NCBI GenBank assembly: GCA_002309425.1 | Contig: DBXD01000046.1 | Coordinates: 3,601-55,130 of the forward strand | Origin: Cyanobacteria bacterium UBA1221 | Lineage (GTDB): Bacteria; Cyanobacteriota; Vampirovibrionia; Gastranaerophilales; Gastranaerophilaceae | Direction: 5' to 3' | DNA: 51,530 nucleotides | In this document: piece by piece, positions 23,215 through 32,356 of the stretch | Layout: each line of letters begins with the position of its first letter | Position numbering within the stretch: the first letter of the stretch is position 1 | Made by a program: the position numbers and the translations under genes | Notes under the pieces: generated by a model | The model's database searches: none | What the model was told of the DNA's origin: nothing | Seen by the model: only the letters and a program-made list of their open reading frames with translations

Positions 23215-25584
23215 TTATTTTATATCTACGACCGAAACCCCGTCTCCGCCTTCATTATCCTCTCCGGGACGGAATTTTGCAACGTAGGGTGATGTTGATA
23301 AATAATCTCTTACGGCCGCCTTCATTGTACCGGTTCCGTGACCGTGTATTATTGTGACCGGAGTCAGATTTGCGAGGCTTGCTTTGTCAAGGTATATATC
23401 AAGTTTGTCTAAAGCATCTTCCACTCTTGCTCCTCGCAAATCAAGCGAGTTTGTTATATCGGTTTTTCTCAGTTTAAAGTTGTCAAATTTAGGCGGAGTA
23501 TATCCGCTGCCGTTGTTTTCGTACCTCTTATCATACGGTGCAAGTTTTTCTTTGTTCATTTTGGCTTTCATTGCGCCCATTTGGACAAGAATATTACCTT
23601 TTTTGTCCGGTAAGTCAATTACGGTTACAATTTGGTGAATATCTTTCAGAAGCAGTTTTTCCCCGATTTTTACATTTTCCCAATTTATTTTGTCATAGTT
23701 TTCTTTATCTTCGTGTTTATTAATTTCTGTGGAGTAATTTTCTTCAAGTTTACCAAGACGTGAATATGCACGGCGGGCAATTTTCTCTGATTTTTCTTTT
23801 CTTAATTCCTCAAGGACATTTTTTATTTCTGATTTTGCGGTTATAAGTTCGCTGTCAAATTTTCTTTTAATATCCTTTATTGCTTTTTTCTTATCATTTT
23901 TTACTTCTGACAGTTTCTTTTCATATTCTTCTTTTATGGTGAGCGCTTCTTGTTTTAGTTCTTCTGTTTCTTTGAGTGTATCATTCAGTTTTTGTTGTGT
24001 CTCCTGCAATTTTTCCACAACAAGTATTGAGGGGTCTTTTTGGGATACAAGTGTTTCTTTTGCTTTTTCCGTTATTGATTTATCAAGTCCCAAATTAGCG
24101 GAAATCGATATTGCATTGCTTAATCCCGGAATACCTATTAATAATTTGTATGTCGGTTTAAGAGTTTCCGTATTAAATTCAACGGAGGCATTTTTAAAGT
24201 ACGGGTCTGAATATTCCAGTGCTTTTAATTCCCCGTAGTGAGTGGTTACTGTTGAGAAAATATTTTTTTCTGATAATTTTTCAAGAATACTTTTTGCAAG
24301 AACGGCACCCTCAATAGGGTCAGTTCCGGCACAAATTTCATCCAGCAGTACGAAACATTCTTCATCGCTGTTATTTATTATATCTATAATATTTTTCATA
24401 TGTGATGAAAAAGTTGATAGACTTTGTAAAATGCTTTGAGCATCACCAATGTCGGCAAATACTTTTTTGAACGGATATATTTTTGCCATTGAGCAGGGTA
24501 AAAATAATCCGGCTCTTGCCATAAGTATATATAATCCGATAGTTTTAAGGGTTACTGTTTTGCCGCCGGTATTTGAACCTGTTATTATGATTGACTTGTA
24601 GCCATTCCCTATCGAAAAATCATTTGTTACAATGTTTTCGACCGTTCCAATCAGCAGCGGATGTTTCATTTTTTCTAAGATAATTTCTTTTTTATCAGCA
24701 AGAATTTCCGGTTCAACGCTGTGCGTTTTTACGGCATATCTCGCTTTTGCAAAGTGAAAATCTATTTTTGCAAGAACCTCTTCGCTCTTTTTTAGCGAAG
24801 GTAAGTGGAATTTCACTGTTTGGGTTAATTCTGCAAGTATGCGGACACATTCTGCGTGGATTTTTGATTGTAATTCTCTTATTTTATTGTTTAACGGAAC
24901 GAGGCTTTCCGGTTCTATATAGAAAGTTCTGTTTGTAGCCGAAACATCATGAACAATTCCGTTTACTTTACTTTTATCGGATGCTTTTACCTGAAAAACA
25001 ATTCTGTCATCACGGGTAGTATAGATTGCTTCCTGCAAGTGTTTGACAAAATCCGTTGAGCCTAACAGTTCACCTACTTTTGTTCTTACGGATTTTTCGG
25101 TTTCTCTCAGTGATGCGTATAATCCTTTTAATTCCGGTGTTGCATCTTTTTTTATTTCCAGATTCTCGTCAAAAGTTGAGAAGATTTTTTCTTCCAGTTC
25201 CTTCTCTGTCGTTAAATTCCTCGCGAGAGCGTTAAGTATATAATCAGGAGTTGTATTTTCATTGATGAAATTTCGGACAAGACGGGATGTTCTGAGTGTT
25301 TTTGCGGTATCAACCAGTTCTTCTTCGCTCAAATATGTTGTCATTGCACTGTTTTCAATCTTATCTATGTCCGCAACAAATTCTATCGGAATATCATTTG
25401 GAATATCCAGGATTTTTTTCGCTTCACGGGTGTACCTGAGTTCTTTTAGTATTAATTCCGTTTCCCCGTGCGGGGTGAGATTAAGGCACAACTGACGGCT
25501 CTGAGCTGTTTTTGCATACTTGGAGAGCAGCTCGGTTATTTTATCAAATTCTAATGCTTTTAGACTGTCAGAAATTATGCTCAT
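23215..25584 (-). CDS. mutS2: MutS2 family ATPase/endonuclease
   Basis: The 789-residue protein has MutS-like core and lever regions and an ATPase with Walker A ITGSNTGGKTVTLKT. Downstream it has SSTFSSHMKNI-type (SLSTFSSHMKNIIDII) and Walker B CFVLLDEICAGTDPIEGA motifs. A long charged coiled coil (about 510-630) follows. The C-terminal Smr nuclease domain has LDLRGARVEDALDKLD and IIHGHGTGTMKAAVRDYL. MutS2 suppresses homologous recombination and, in some bacteria, acts in rescue of collided ribosomes. It starts 3 bp after the Nif3-like gene and is last in the gmk-coaBC-nif3-mutS2 operon. Confidence 0.95.
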   Translation of the reverse strand: MSIISDSLKALEFDKITELLSKYAKTAQSRQLCLNLTPHGETELILKELRYTREAKKILDIPNDIPIEFVADIDKIENSAMTTYLSEEELVDTAKTLRTSRLVRNFINENTTPDYILNALARNLTTEKELEEKIFSTFDENLEIKKDATPELKGLYASLRETEKSVRTKVGELLGSTDFVKHLQEAIYTTRDDRIVFQVKASDKSKVNGIVHDVSATNRTFYIEPESLVPLNNKIRELQSKIHAECVRILAELTQTVKFHLPSLKKSEEVLAKIDFHFAKARYAVKTHSVEPEILADKKEIILEKMKHPLLIGTVENIVTNDFSIGNGYKSIIITGSNTGGKTVTLKTIGLYILMARAGLFLPCSMAKIYPFKKVFADIGDAQSILQSLSTFSSHMKNIIDIINNSDEECFVLLDEICAGTDPIEGAVLAKSILEKLSEKNIFSTVTTHYGELKALEYSDPYFKNASVEFNTETLKPTYKLLIGIPGLSNAISISANLGLDKSITEKAKETLVSQKDPSILVVEKLQETQQKLNDTLKETEELKQEALTIKEEYEKKLSEVKNDKKKAIKDIKRKFDSELITAKSEIKNVLEELRKEKSEKIARRAYSRLGKLEENYSTEINKHEDKENYDKINWENVKIGEKLLLKDIHQIVTVIDLPDKKGNILVQMGAMKAKMNKEKLAPYDKRYENNGSGYTPPKFDNFKLRKTDITNSLDLRGARVEDALDKLDIYLDKASLANLTPVTIIHGHGTGTMKAAVRDYLSTSPYVAKFRPGEDNEGGDGVSVVDIK

Positions 25585-25587
25585 TGT

Positions 25588-26295
25588 TTATATCCCGAAA
25601 ACCTTAAACGGACTTTCTTCCTGTGCTTTTATTATTTCAACTTTGTCTCCGATTAAATTTTTAAATACTTCCAGTACTTGGATTTCACTTTCAAAATGTC
25701 CTATATCAAAAACCGGGATTTTTGATTCAAGTGCTGTGTGAAATTTTAAATCTCCGGTAATAAATCCGTCTGCACCGTTTTCAAAGGCTTCTTTTATAAA
25801 TTCGGTTCCGCTGCCTGCACAAAAAGCAAGCATTTTAAAATGTTCACTTAAATTTTTGTCAGTATATCTGAAGTTTGGGGAAATCTTAGATAAGATGTTC
25901 AACAGATTAGTTTTTGAAATATTTGTTTTGACGTACCTGACAAAACTGTTTTCTTTCGTGATTTTTTCTGTAACCGGAAGCCCCAGAGATTCCAATTCCT
26001 CTATTAAAGAGTCGGTTGTTCCTCCCTCCGCTATATCCATATTTGTATGGGCGCAATATATATCGATATTTTTGTATGATTCAGGTACGAAAAACATCGG
26101 ATGATGAGAAATTATCATATCGCAGTTTTGTTTTTTTGCCTGATTAATAATGTCATCAGTTACGGTGAGAGCAAGCATTATTCTTGAAACTTCTTTTTTA
26201 TTTGTTTCAACAATCCAGCCGCTGCAGTCCCATTCTTCTGCTGTTTGAGGCGGTGCAAATTCTTCTGTTCTTTTAACGATAGAATATTTATCCAT
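25588..26295 (-). CDS. Nif3-like dinuclear metal-centre protein
   Basis: I choose the ATG at 26295, which overlaps the coaBC stop by 8 bp and is preceded by AGGGAAA; a longer frame would run inside coaBC. The 235-residue product has the Nif3/YbgI features: EEWDCSGWIVETNKKEVSRIMLALTVTDDII, then ISHHPMFF, which supplies metal-binding histidines, and CAHTNMDIAEGG. Near the C-terminus it has GADGFITGDLKFH and DIGHFESE. The family is widespread and often called GTP cyclohydrolase I type 2, without firm proof of that activity. It lacks the inserted PII-like domain found in larger homologues. Confidence 0.88.
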   Translation of the reverse strand: MDKYSIVKRTEEFAPPQTAEEWDCSGWIVETNKKEVSRIMLALTVTDDIINQAKKQNCDMIISHHPMFFVPESYKNIDIYCAHTNMDIAEGGTTDSLIEELESLGLPVTEKITKENSFVRYVKTNISKTNLLNILSKISPNFRYTDKNLSEHFKMLAFCAGSGTEFIKEAFENGADGFITGDLKFHTALESKIPVFDIGHFESEIQVLEVFKNLIGDKVEIIKAQEESPFKVFGI

Positions 26296-27508
26296 AAATT
26301 TCCCTGAATATTTGTCTTGCAATTTTGGTCTTTGCTGCTCGCTCAAGTTTTTTTGCGGAACCGGTTTTATCAAGGATTGTAACTTCGTTGTAGTCGCTTG
26401 AAAACCCGATATCTTTTCTTGAAATATCATTTGCAATTAAATAATCACAACCTTTTTTCTCAATCTTGGATTTTGCGTTTTCTATAAGGTTTTCGCTTTC
26501 AGCGCAAAATCCGACAATAAGTGGTTTATTATTTTTTCTGTCAGACAGGTTTTGCCCGCAAAGAACTTTATCTCTTTTTTTGCATAATTCCTGTAATATG
26601 TCCGGATTTTTAACTAATTCAAGCGTGAAACTGTCTGAAGTTTCATCTTTTTTTAGTTTATGGTCGGCAATATTTTTTGCCCTGTAATCGGCAACAGCGG
26701 CTGCCATAATAATGCAATCCGCACTGTCATATTCGTTTTCTACCGCATTTTTTAAATCCTCTGCCGATTTAATTTTTATTACACCGTAAGGCTTCTGTGT
26801 ATCAACTGAGGTTATCAGAATAACATCCGCACCCTGCTCGTATGCGGTGTCCGCTAAGGCTATTCCCATTTTGCCTGATGAATAATTTGATATATACCTT
26901 ACGGAATCTATTTCTTCAATTGTGCCGCCTGCCGTTATTACAATTTTTTTACCGGACAGATTTTTTTGTAAAGATAATATTTCAACGGTTTTTTCATAAA
27001 TTTTATTAAGGTCGCATAATCTTCCCTTGCCTTCGTACCCGCAGGCGAGAAAGCCCTCTTCGGGTTCAAGAATATATATTCCTTTAGCCTGTAATTTTGA
27101 AATATTTTCTTCTACAAAGTTGTTGTTCCACATTCCGCAATTCATGGCGGGAGCAATAATAATTGGTTTTGAAAAAGCACAGGCAACAGAAGTTAAAAGA
27201 TTGTCGCAAATTCCGTTTGCAATTTTCCCTATGGTGTTTGCCGTTGCAGGCGCTATAAGCATTATATCCGCTTCGTCAGCATAGGATATGTGTTCCGGTT
27301 TGAATTGTGCTATGTCAAATTCGTCAACTCCGACTTCGTTTTGACTCAGATTTTGGAGAGTTAATTTAGTGACAAAATTCAGAGCATTCGGAGTGCAAAC
27401 AACTCTTACGTTTGCGCCGTTGCGTTTATACATTCTGATTAGTTCACAAATCTTGTATGCCGCAATCCCGCCGGTTATGCCTATTAATATATTTTTCCCG
27501 TTTAACAT
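26288..27508 (-). CDS. coaBC: Phosphopantothenoylcysteine decarboxylase / phosphopantothenate-cysteine ligase
   Basis: The 406-residue bifunctional enzyme catalyses two consecutive steps of coenzyme A synthesis. The N-terminal CoaC flavoprotein domain has ITGGIAAYKICELIR, the LIAPATANTIGKIANGICDNLL segment and PAMNCGMW, whose Asn/Cys are catalytic. The CoaB domain from about residue 185 has VITAGGTIEEIDSVRYISNYSSGKMG and AAAVADYR, with the lysine-bearing HKLKKDE motif and VGFCAESENL. The gene overlaps gmk by 7 bp upstream and nif3 by 8 bp downstream, indicating translational coupling. Confidence 0.95.
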   Translation of the reverse strand: MLNGKNILIGITGGIAAYKICELIRMYKRNGANVRVVCTPNALNFVTKLTLQNLSQNEVGVDEFDIAQFKPEHISYADEADIMLIAPATANTIGKIANGICDNLLTSVACAFSKPIIIAPAMNCGMWNNNFVEENISKLQAKGIYILEPEEGFLACGYEGKGRLCDLNKIYEKTVEILSLQKNLSGKKIVITAGGTIEEIDSVRYISNYSSGKMGIALADTAYEQGADVILITSVDTQKPYGVIKIKSAEDLKNAVENEYDSADCIIMAAAVADYRAKNIADHKLKKDETSDSFTLELVKNPDILQELCKKRDKVLCGQNLSDRKNNKPLIVGFCAESENLIENAKSKIEKKGCDYLIANDISRKDIGFSSDYNEVTILDKTGSAKKLERAAKTKIARQIFREIYG

Positions 27509-28077
27509 TTTTCCTGTTCTCCGGCAATTATATTTTCCAATTCTGAAATAGCGTTATCCAAATTGTCGTTTACGACACGATAGTCATATTTTTTTGCGCA
27601 TTCTAATTCTTTTTTTACTTCATTAAGTCTTTTTTGAATGGTTTCTTCGTCCTCTGTATGTCTGCCTCTTAATCTTGCTTCAAGAGCTTCTAAAGACGGC
27701 GGGGTAATAAAAATCAGAACGGCTTCCGGCATCTTCTTTTTTACCTGTAATGCGCCGTTTGTTTCAATTTCCAGGATAACATTCATTCCGTTATCCAGAC
27801 ATTCCTTTATAAATTTTTTCTTTGTGCCGTAAAAATTCCCTGCAAATTCAGCCCATTCAAGAAATTTATCTTCATTTATGCAGGCCTGAAAATCTTCTTT
27901 TGTTAAAAAGAAGTAGTTTTCTCCGTCAACTTCACCTTCGCGGGGACTTCTTGTTGTGCAGGAAATTGACAGCATAAAATCGGGGTGTTTTGCCATAAAT
28001 CCTTTAAGAACTGTTCCTTTGCCTACTCCTGATGAGCCTGAAACCACATATAATTTTTTGTTTGTTCTCTTTTCCAT
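27502..28077 (-). CDS. gmk: Guanylate kinase
   Basis: The 191-residue protein has the P-loop SGSSGVGKGTVLKGF at about residues 13-27. It also has the GMP-binding segments SCTTRSPREGEVDGENYFFLT and FAGNFYGTKKKFI, and the lid/adenine region GRHTEDEETIQKRL. It phosphorylates GMP to GDP. It is the first gene of the gmk-coaBC-nif3-mutS2 operon; rpoZ, which often lies between gmk and coaBC, is not here. No ribosome-binding site precedes the ATG, and the promoter at 28084-28111 puts +1 at the start codon, so the mRNA may be leaderless. Confidence 0.95.
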   Translation of the reverse strand: MEKRTNKKLYVVSGSSGVGKGTVLKGFMAKHPDFMLSISCTTRSPREGEVDGENYFFLTKEDFQACINEDKFLEWAEFAGNFYGTKKKFIKECLDNGMNVILEIETNGALQVKKKMPEAVLIFITPPSLEALEARLRGRHTEDEETIQKRLNEVKKELECAKKYDYRVVNDNLDNAISELENIIAGEQEKC

Positions 28078-28083
28078 AGCAAG

Positions 28084-28111
28084 ATTATAATATAAAAATT
28101 CCCAAATACAA
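28084..28111 (-). promoter_or_regulatory. Promoter of gmk operon (predicted leaderless)
   Basis: On the minus strand, TTGTAT (28111-28106), a 16-bp spacer and TATAAT (28089-28084) are followed by 6 nt and the ATG at 28077. The +1 predicted 7 nt after the -10 is the A of ATG. Confidence 0.55.
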
Positions 28112-28200
28112 ATGAGGTTTATGGTGTGCAGTGAGCGTGCTTTACGGGTTTTAAATATTTTTAAAATTTTTTACAGGAAGATAATATGCTGTTTTTGATA

Positions 28201-28632
28201 TTAATCCGCTGAAGCAGAACAATCTCCGGCACCCTCATAGGACAACTTATTATTGGCTGAATTGTTTTGATGATATATGTGTCCCTCTATTTTAATTTTT
28301 CCTGTATCTCGGGCTATTTCATAGTGAACATCTTTATGTAAGTTACCATTTTTAACATTTCTGTCAGCACTGATTAGTTCATCATTATATACACTAATGT
28401 TAAAGGGTGTTTTATCTTCAAAATGCATCGTTTTGTTAGTGTCGTCCAGATACAGACGGAACCTTTCCGTATAGGTTTTCGTGTTCCCGGAGTTGTTTTT
28501 GACTTTAAATGTCGTATCACATCTGAGCTGTGTCATATTATTAAAATTTATATCTTCAGCTTTTACCGAAGCATGAATCAGCAAAACTGCCAAAAATAAC
28601 CAAAACCCATAACTTAAAATATTTTTTTTCAT
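28201..28632 (-). CDS. Small secreted hypothetical protein
   Basis: This 143-residue protein has a GAGGAG ribosome-binding site and a clear signal peptide (ILSYGFWLFLAVLLIHASVKA). The mature part looks like a small beta-sheet domain: FNNMTQLRCDTTFKVKNNSG, YTERFRLYLDDTNKTMHFED, LISADRNVKNG and GKIKIEGHIYHQ. It ends with a GAGDCSASAD tail. Its two cysteines, one near the start of the mature part and one near the C-terminus, could form a disulfide. No family is recognised. It is monocistronic and divergent from the type I secretion operon. Confidence 0.55.
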   Translation of the reverse strand: MKKNILSYGFWLFLAVLLIHASVKAEDINFNNMTQLRCDTTFKVKNNSGNTKTYTERFRLYLDDTNKTMHFEDKTPFNISVYNDELISADRNVKNGNLHKDVHYEIARDTGKIKIEGHIYHQNNSANNKLSYEGAGDCSASAD

Positions 28633-28759
28633 CCAACTCTCCTCAATTTTTGCGGTAGACTTTAGTTCTTATATTCTACGTCAAGATTATAATACTAAAA
28701 ATTTTTAATTGTTACAATATATTATTTAAAATTGAAAAATTTTTGTTTTTGGTCTAATA

Positions 28760-30184
28760 ATGTATTATTGGTTTAGGTTTAATATGAGAAGAATAGCCGA
28801 TAATATAAGATTATTAATAGTGATGTGCGTATGTGTTGTTTCTGTTGCAGGTATGCCTTCTTTTGCAATTAAAAATAAAAAGGCAGAGCCTGATATTCAG
28901 ATAACAGAACCGCAAAAGGTTGTTTATGTTTCAAAAATAAGTTTTGAGGATGTGCTGAAAAAGGCAAAAGAGCATTCTTATGATTTAAAAATTTCGGATT
29001 ATGATGTTCTTATTGCACACCAGGGTATAAGAGGCGCCAAAAGCGAATATTTCCCTAAGCTGAATTTCGTTGCCGGTACCGAATATACAAAAAACTATCG
29101 AGATATTCGTGATACTACCGTAATGTCTTTGGGTGATGCTTTCATTAATCCGTATACAAGATACCAGTCAATGCTCGGTATTATGGTTTCATACAATCTT
29201 TTTGATTTCGGCATAAGGGGTGAGAACCTGAAAATGTCAAAAGAGGAAAAAGAGATAAAAACTCTTGAAACAGAACAAAAACTTCAGGAGTTAAACCTGA
29301 CACTTTTGGATACATACTCAAAAATTCTCATTACAACCAAGCAGATTGAACTATATAAACAAATTCTTGAGCTAGAAGAAAATAATCAGCAATTACAGAA
29401 AAGATTGTTTAATGTAAAAGAAATCTCAAAGATGGATTTAAATGCGGCAAATATAAAAGTTGCAGATGCAAAAAGCAAAATCAGTGAATTGAAATCTATA
29501 CGTCAGGAATCTCTGAGCTGGTTATCTTTTTATACGGGCGAGCAGTATGATGCAGAGAATTTACAGGTCGCAAATCTAAAAAAAGATAATTTTGATGTCT
29601 TATCGTTTAAGGATTACTCAAAAAGTATAGTTTGGCGTATCCATGAAAGAAATATACTTAAAAAAGAACATGAACTTAATATAGCAAAACGCACAAATTT
29701 GCCGAGGATAAATGTTTATGGCCGTTATTATTTATACGGTTCTAATCATAACAGTTATAATGAAGCTTTAAAGGGTATAGAACCGTCAAATTTCTCTGTG
29801 GGTGCTTCTTTGAATGCTCCGTTGTTCGACGGGTTTAAAAATAACGCTAATATTAAAAAGACAGAGCTGGAATTGAAGCAGTTGTACGTTGAAAGAGATA
29901 AAGCTGTTGCACAGTTAATGGCAAGATTAGCCGCTATGCGTTCAAATTTGATTTATCTTGAAGAACAGCTTGAAGAAGATAATAAAGCGTATGACGAATT
30001 GAGCGATAAAGAAAAATCGGTTGCAAGATTGCTTGCAAAAAAAATGATTTCTCCGATTGAGGCAAACGATACAAAAATTGAAAGTCTAAACAAAAAGATA
30101 GATATTGAGAAAAACAGTATTACGCATACTGCAATAACAAAGGGTATAGAAATTCTATCCGAAGCAGATGTAACAAATAAATAA
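28760..30184 (+). CDS. TolC-family outer membrane protein of the type I secretion operon
   Basis: The 474-residue protein has a signal peptide (LLIVMCVCVVSVAGMPSFA). Two OEP repeats follow: SFEDVLKKAKEHSYDLKISDYDV, KLNFVAGTEYTKNYRD and long helices, then EHELNIAKRTNLPRINVYGRY and SVGASLNAPLFDGFKN with a second helix pair. It is the outer-membrane duct for the ABC and adaptor proteins encoded next. The start is uncertain: ATG at 28760, or ATG at 28784 (MRRIADN). A possible promoter (TTGAAA 28732 and TAATAA 28755) fits better with the second. Confidence 0.88.
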   Translation: MYYWFRFNMRRIADNIRLLIVMCVCVVSVAGMPSFAIKNKKAEPDIQITEPQKVVYVSKISFEDVLKKAKEHSYDLKISDYDVLIAHQGIRGAKSEYFPKLNFVAGTEYTKNYRDIRDTTVMSLGDAFINPYTRYQSMLGIMVSYNLFDFGIRGENLKMSKEEKEIKTLETEQKLQELNLTLLDTYSKILITTKQIELYKQILELEENNQQLQKRLFNVKEISKMDLNAANIKVADAKSKISELKSIRQESLSWLSFYTGEQYDAENLQVANLKKDNFDVLSFKDYSKSIVWRIHERNILKKEHELNIAKRTNLPRINVYGRYYLYGSNHNSYNEALKGIEPSNFSVGASLNAPLFDGFKNNANIKKTELELKQLYVERDKAVAQLMARLAAMRSNLIYLEEQLEEDNKAYDELSDKEKSVARLLAKKMISPIEANDTKIESLNKKIDIEKNSITHTAITKGIEILSEADVTNK

Positions 30185-30208
30185 AATTCTTATTTATAAA
30201 GGAGTAAA

Positions 30209-32338
30209 ATGGCAGAGCAGGAACAAAAACAACAGGTAAATACAGGACTTATTTCTCTTGAAATTGTATCAAGAATGAATAATGTTGATATTGATATGAG
30301 AGGGATAGTCAGAGAATACGGGATAACGACAGCGGATATTTCACCTGAGGAAATCAGAAGAATTGCTAAAAATCAGGGATTTAAAATTAAACAAAAAAAT
30401 ATAACCCTTAAAGAAATTTCTCCAAAATATCCAATGCCTGCTATATTGCAGCTAAAAGACGATTCATATATTGTTCTGCTTGCTCTTAAACCCGAAGAAA
30501 ACAAGGTTTTGACCCTGACACCGCTGGAAAAACATCCGGTATCTCATACATATGATGAACTTCAGGAGCAATTAAACGGGAAAGTTTTGATATTGAGCCA
30601 CAAAAATTCATTAAACGATGTAAAATTCGGTTTCAAGTGGTTTTTCAACGAAATCTTTAAGTATAAAAAAATAATCGGGCAGGTGCTTTTAGGTTCATTT
30701 GTTGTTCAGCTGTTCGGTATGGTAACTCCGTTATTTACTCAGGTAATTTTGGATAAAGTCCTTGTAAACAGAACGATAGCAACATTAGATGTGTTGGCCT
30801 TTGCGTTTATTGTAGTTGCAATTTTTGAGCTGCTGCTTAACCTTTCAAGAAATTATATTTTTATACATACGACAAACAAGATTGATGCAAAGTTAGGGGC
30901 GAAATTATTTAAACACTTGTTCCGTTTATATTATGTATATTTTGAAAACAGACAGGTAGGTAATATCGTTGCAAGGGTAAGGGAATTAGACCGTATAAGA
31001 GAATTTATAACTGACAAATCAGTATCTGTATTGATTGATGCGTTTTTCTCACTTGTTTTCCTGGCAATAATGTTTGTTTACAGTGTTAAATTGACGTTCA
31101 TCTCAATCGGTTTCTTGGCAATAATAGGAATTATATACGTCACGATTACCCCCGAACTTCGCCAAAGATTAGAAGAAAAATTCCAGATGGGTGCTCAGTC
31201 AAATTCTTACCTCGTTGAATCCGTAACGGGTGTCCAAACCGTTAAATCATTGGCTATAGAAGGCTCAATGTTCAGAAAATGGGAAGATAAGCTTGGAAAA
31301 TACCTTAAATCAAGTTTTAATCTTGCTATAATGGGTAATTTTACCGGTGCTATTTGCGGTTTTCTGCAAAAGGCAATGACAATCGCAATTCTGTACATCG
31401 GGGTTATGCTCGTTATTGAAAATAAACTTACAATAGGTCAGTTAATTGCGTTCCAGATGTTCTCGGGGCAATTTGCAGCACCGATGCTGAGGCTGGTTGG
31501 ATTGTGGAATGAGTTCCAGCAAACTCTTTTGGCGGTTGACAGAATAGGTGATATTTTAAACAGCCCGCTTGAAATGCAATCAGGTAACGCTATTACGTTG
31601 AGCCATGTCAACGGTGATATAAAGATTGATAATTTATCTTTCAGATACAATGTTGATGCACCGATGGTGCTGCATAATATTAATCTCGAAATAAGAGCGG
31701 GAGAAAAAATCGGTTTTGTCGGTCGTTCCGGCAGCGGTAAATCTACTATCGCAAAACTTATCCAGAGATTATATTATACTACCGAGGGGACTATATTTAT
31801 TGACGGTATTGATATAAGAAATATAAACCCTGTGTGGTTAAGAACAAATATCGGTATTGTTTTACAGGAAAATTATTTATTCTCCGGAACAATTAGAGAT
31901 AATATTGCACTGCCCAGACCTAATATCCCGATGGAAGGTATAGTTCAGGCGGCGCAAATTTCGGGTGCCCATGAATTTATCTCAAAACTTCCAAAGGGTT
32001 ATGATACGGAAGTCGGGGAGCGCGGTTCAAGTTTGTCGGGCGGACAAAAACAGAGAATTGCCATTGCAAGAGCCCTGATTTCTAACCCGAGAATACTGAT
32101 ATTTGATGAGGCAACTTCGGCTTTGGATTATGAATCGGAAAGAATTATTCGTGATAATATGGCTATGATATCAAAAGGCAGAACAACTATAATTATTGCT
32201 CACAGACTTTCTACAATAAGAAATTGTGATAAGATTGTATGCTTTGATAACGGAAGAATTGTTGAGGCAGGCACTCACGATGAATTAATGGCTCATAACG
32301 GGTATTATAAAACGCTGTATGATGCTCAGTTGAATTAA
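30209..32338 (+). CDS. Type I secretion ABC transporter with degenerate C39-like domain (HlyB type)
   Basis: The 709-residue protein has three parts. Residues 1-140 form a C39-peptidase-like domain that lacks the catalytic Cys and has Tyr in place of the usual His (DSYIVLL), as in HlyB. Such dead domains bind the substrate instead of cutting it. The membrane domain of six helices spans about 155-440. The ATPase has Walker A GRSGSGKST, the Q-loop QENYLFSG, signature LSGGQKQRIAIARAL and Walker B ILIFDEATSALD. An AAGGAG ribosome-binding site precedes the ATG. It follows the TolC gene by 24 bp and precedes the HlyD-like gene by 18 bp. Confidence 0.93.
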   Translation: MAEQEQKQQVNTGLISLEIVSRMNNVDIDMRGIVREYGITTADISPEEIRRIAKNQGFKIKQKNITLKEISPKYPMPAILQLKDDSYIVLLALKPEENKVLTLTPLEKHPVSHTYDELQEQLNGKVLILSHKNSLNDVKFGFKWFFNEIFKYKKIIGQVLLGSFVVQLFGMVTPLFTQVILDKVLVNRTIATLDVLAFAFIVVAIFELLLNLSRNYIFIHTTNKIDAKLGAKLFKHLFRLYYVYFENRQVGNIVARVRELDRIREFITDKSVSVLIDAFFSLVFLAIMFVYSVKLTFISIGFLAIIGIIYVTITPELRQRLEEKFQMGAQSNSYLVESVTGVQTVKSLAIEGSMFRKWEDKLGKYLKSSFNLAIMGNFTGAICGFLQKAMTIAILYIGVMLVIENKLTIGQLIAFQMFSGQFAAPMLRLVGLWNEFQQTLLAVDRIGDILNSPLEMQSGNAITLSHVNGDIKIDNLSFRYNVDAPMVLHNINLEIRAGEKIGFVGRSGSGKSTIAKLIQRLYYTTEGTIFIDGIDIRNINPVWLRTNIGIVLQENYLFSGTIRDNIALPRPNIPMEGIVQAAQISGAHEFISKLPKGYDTEVGERGSSLSGGQKQRIAIARALISNPRILIFDEATSALDYESERIIRDNMAMISKGRTTIIIAHRLSTIRNCDKIVCFDNGRIVEAGTHDELMAHNGYYKTLYDAQLN

Positions 32339-32356
32339 GAATAAAAAGGAAAAGAA

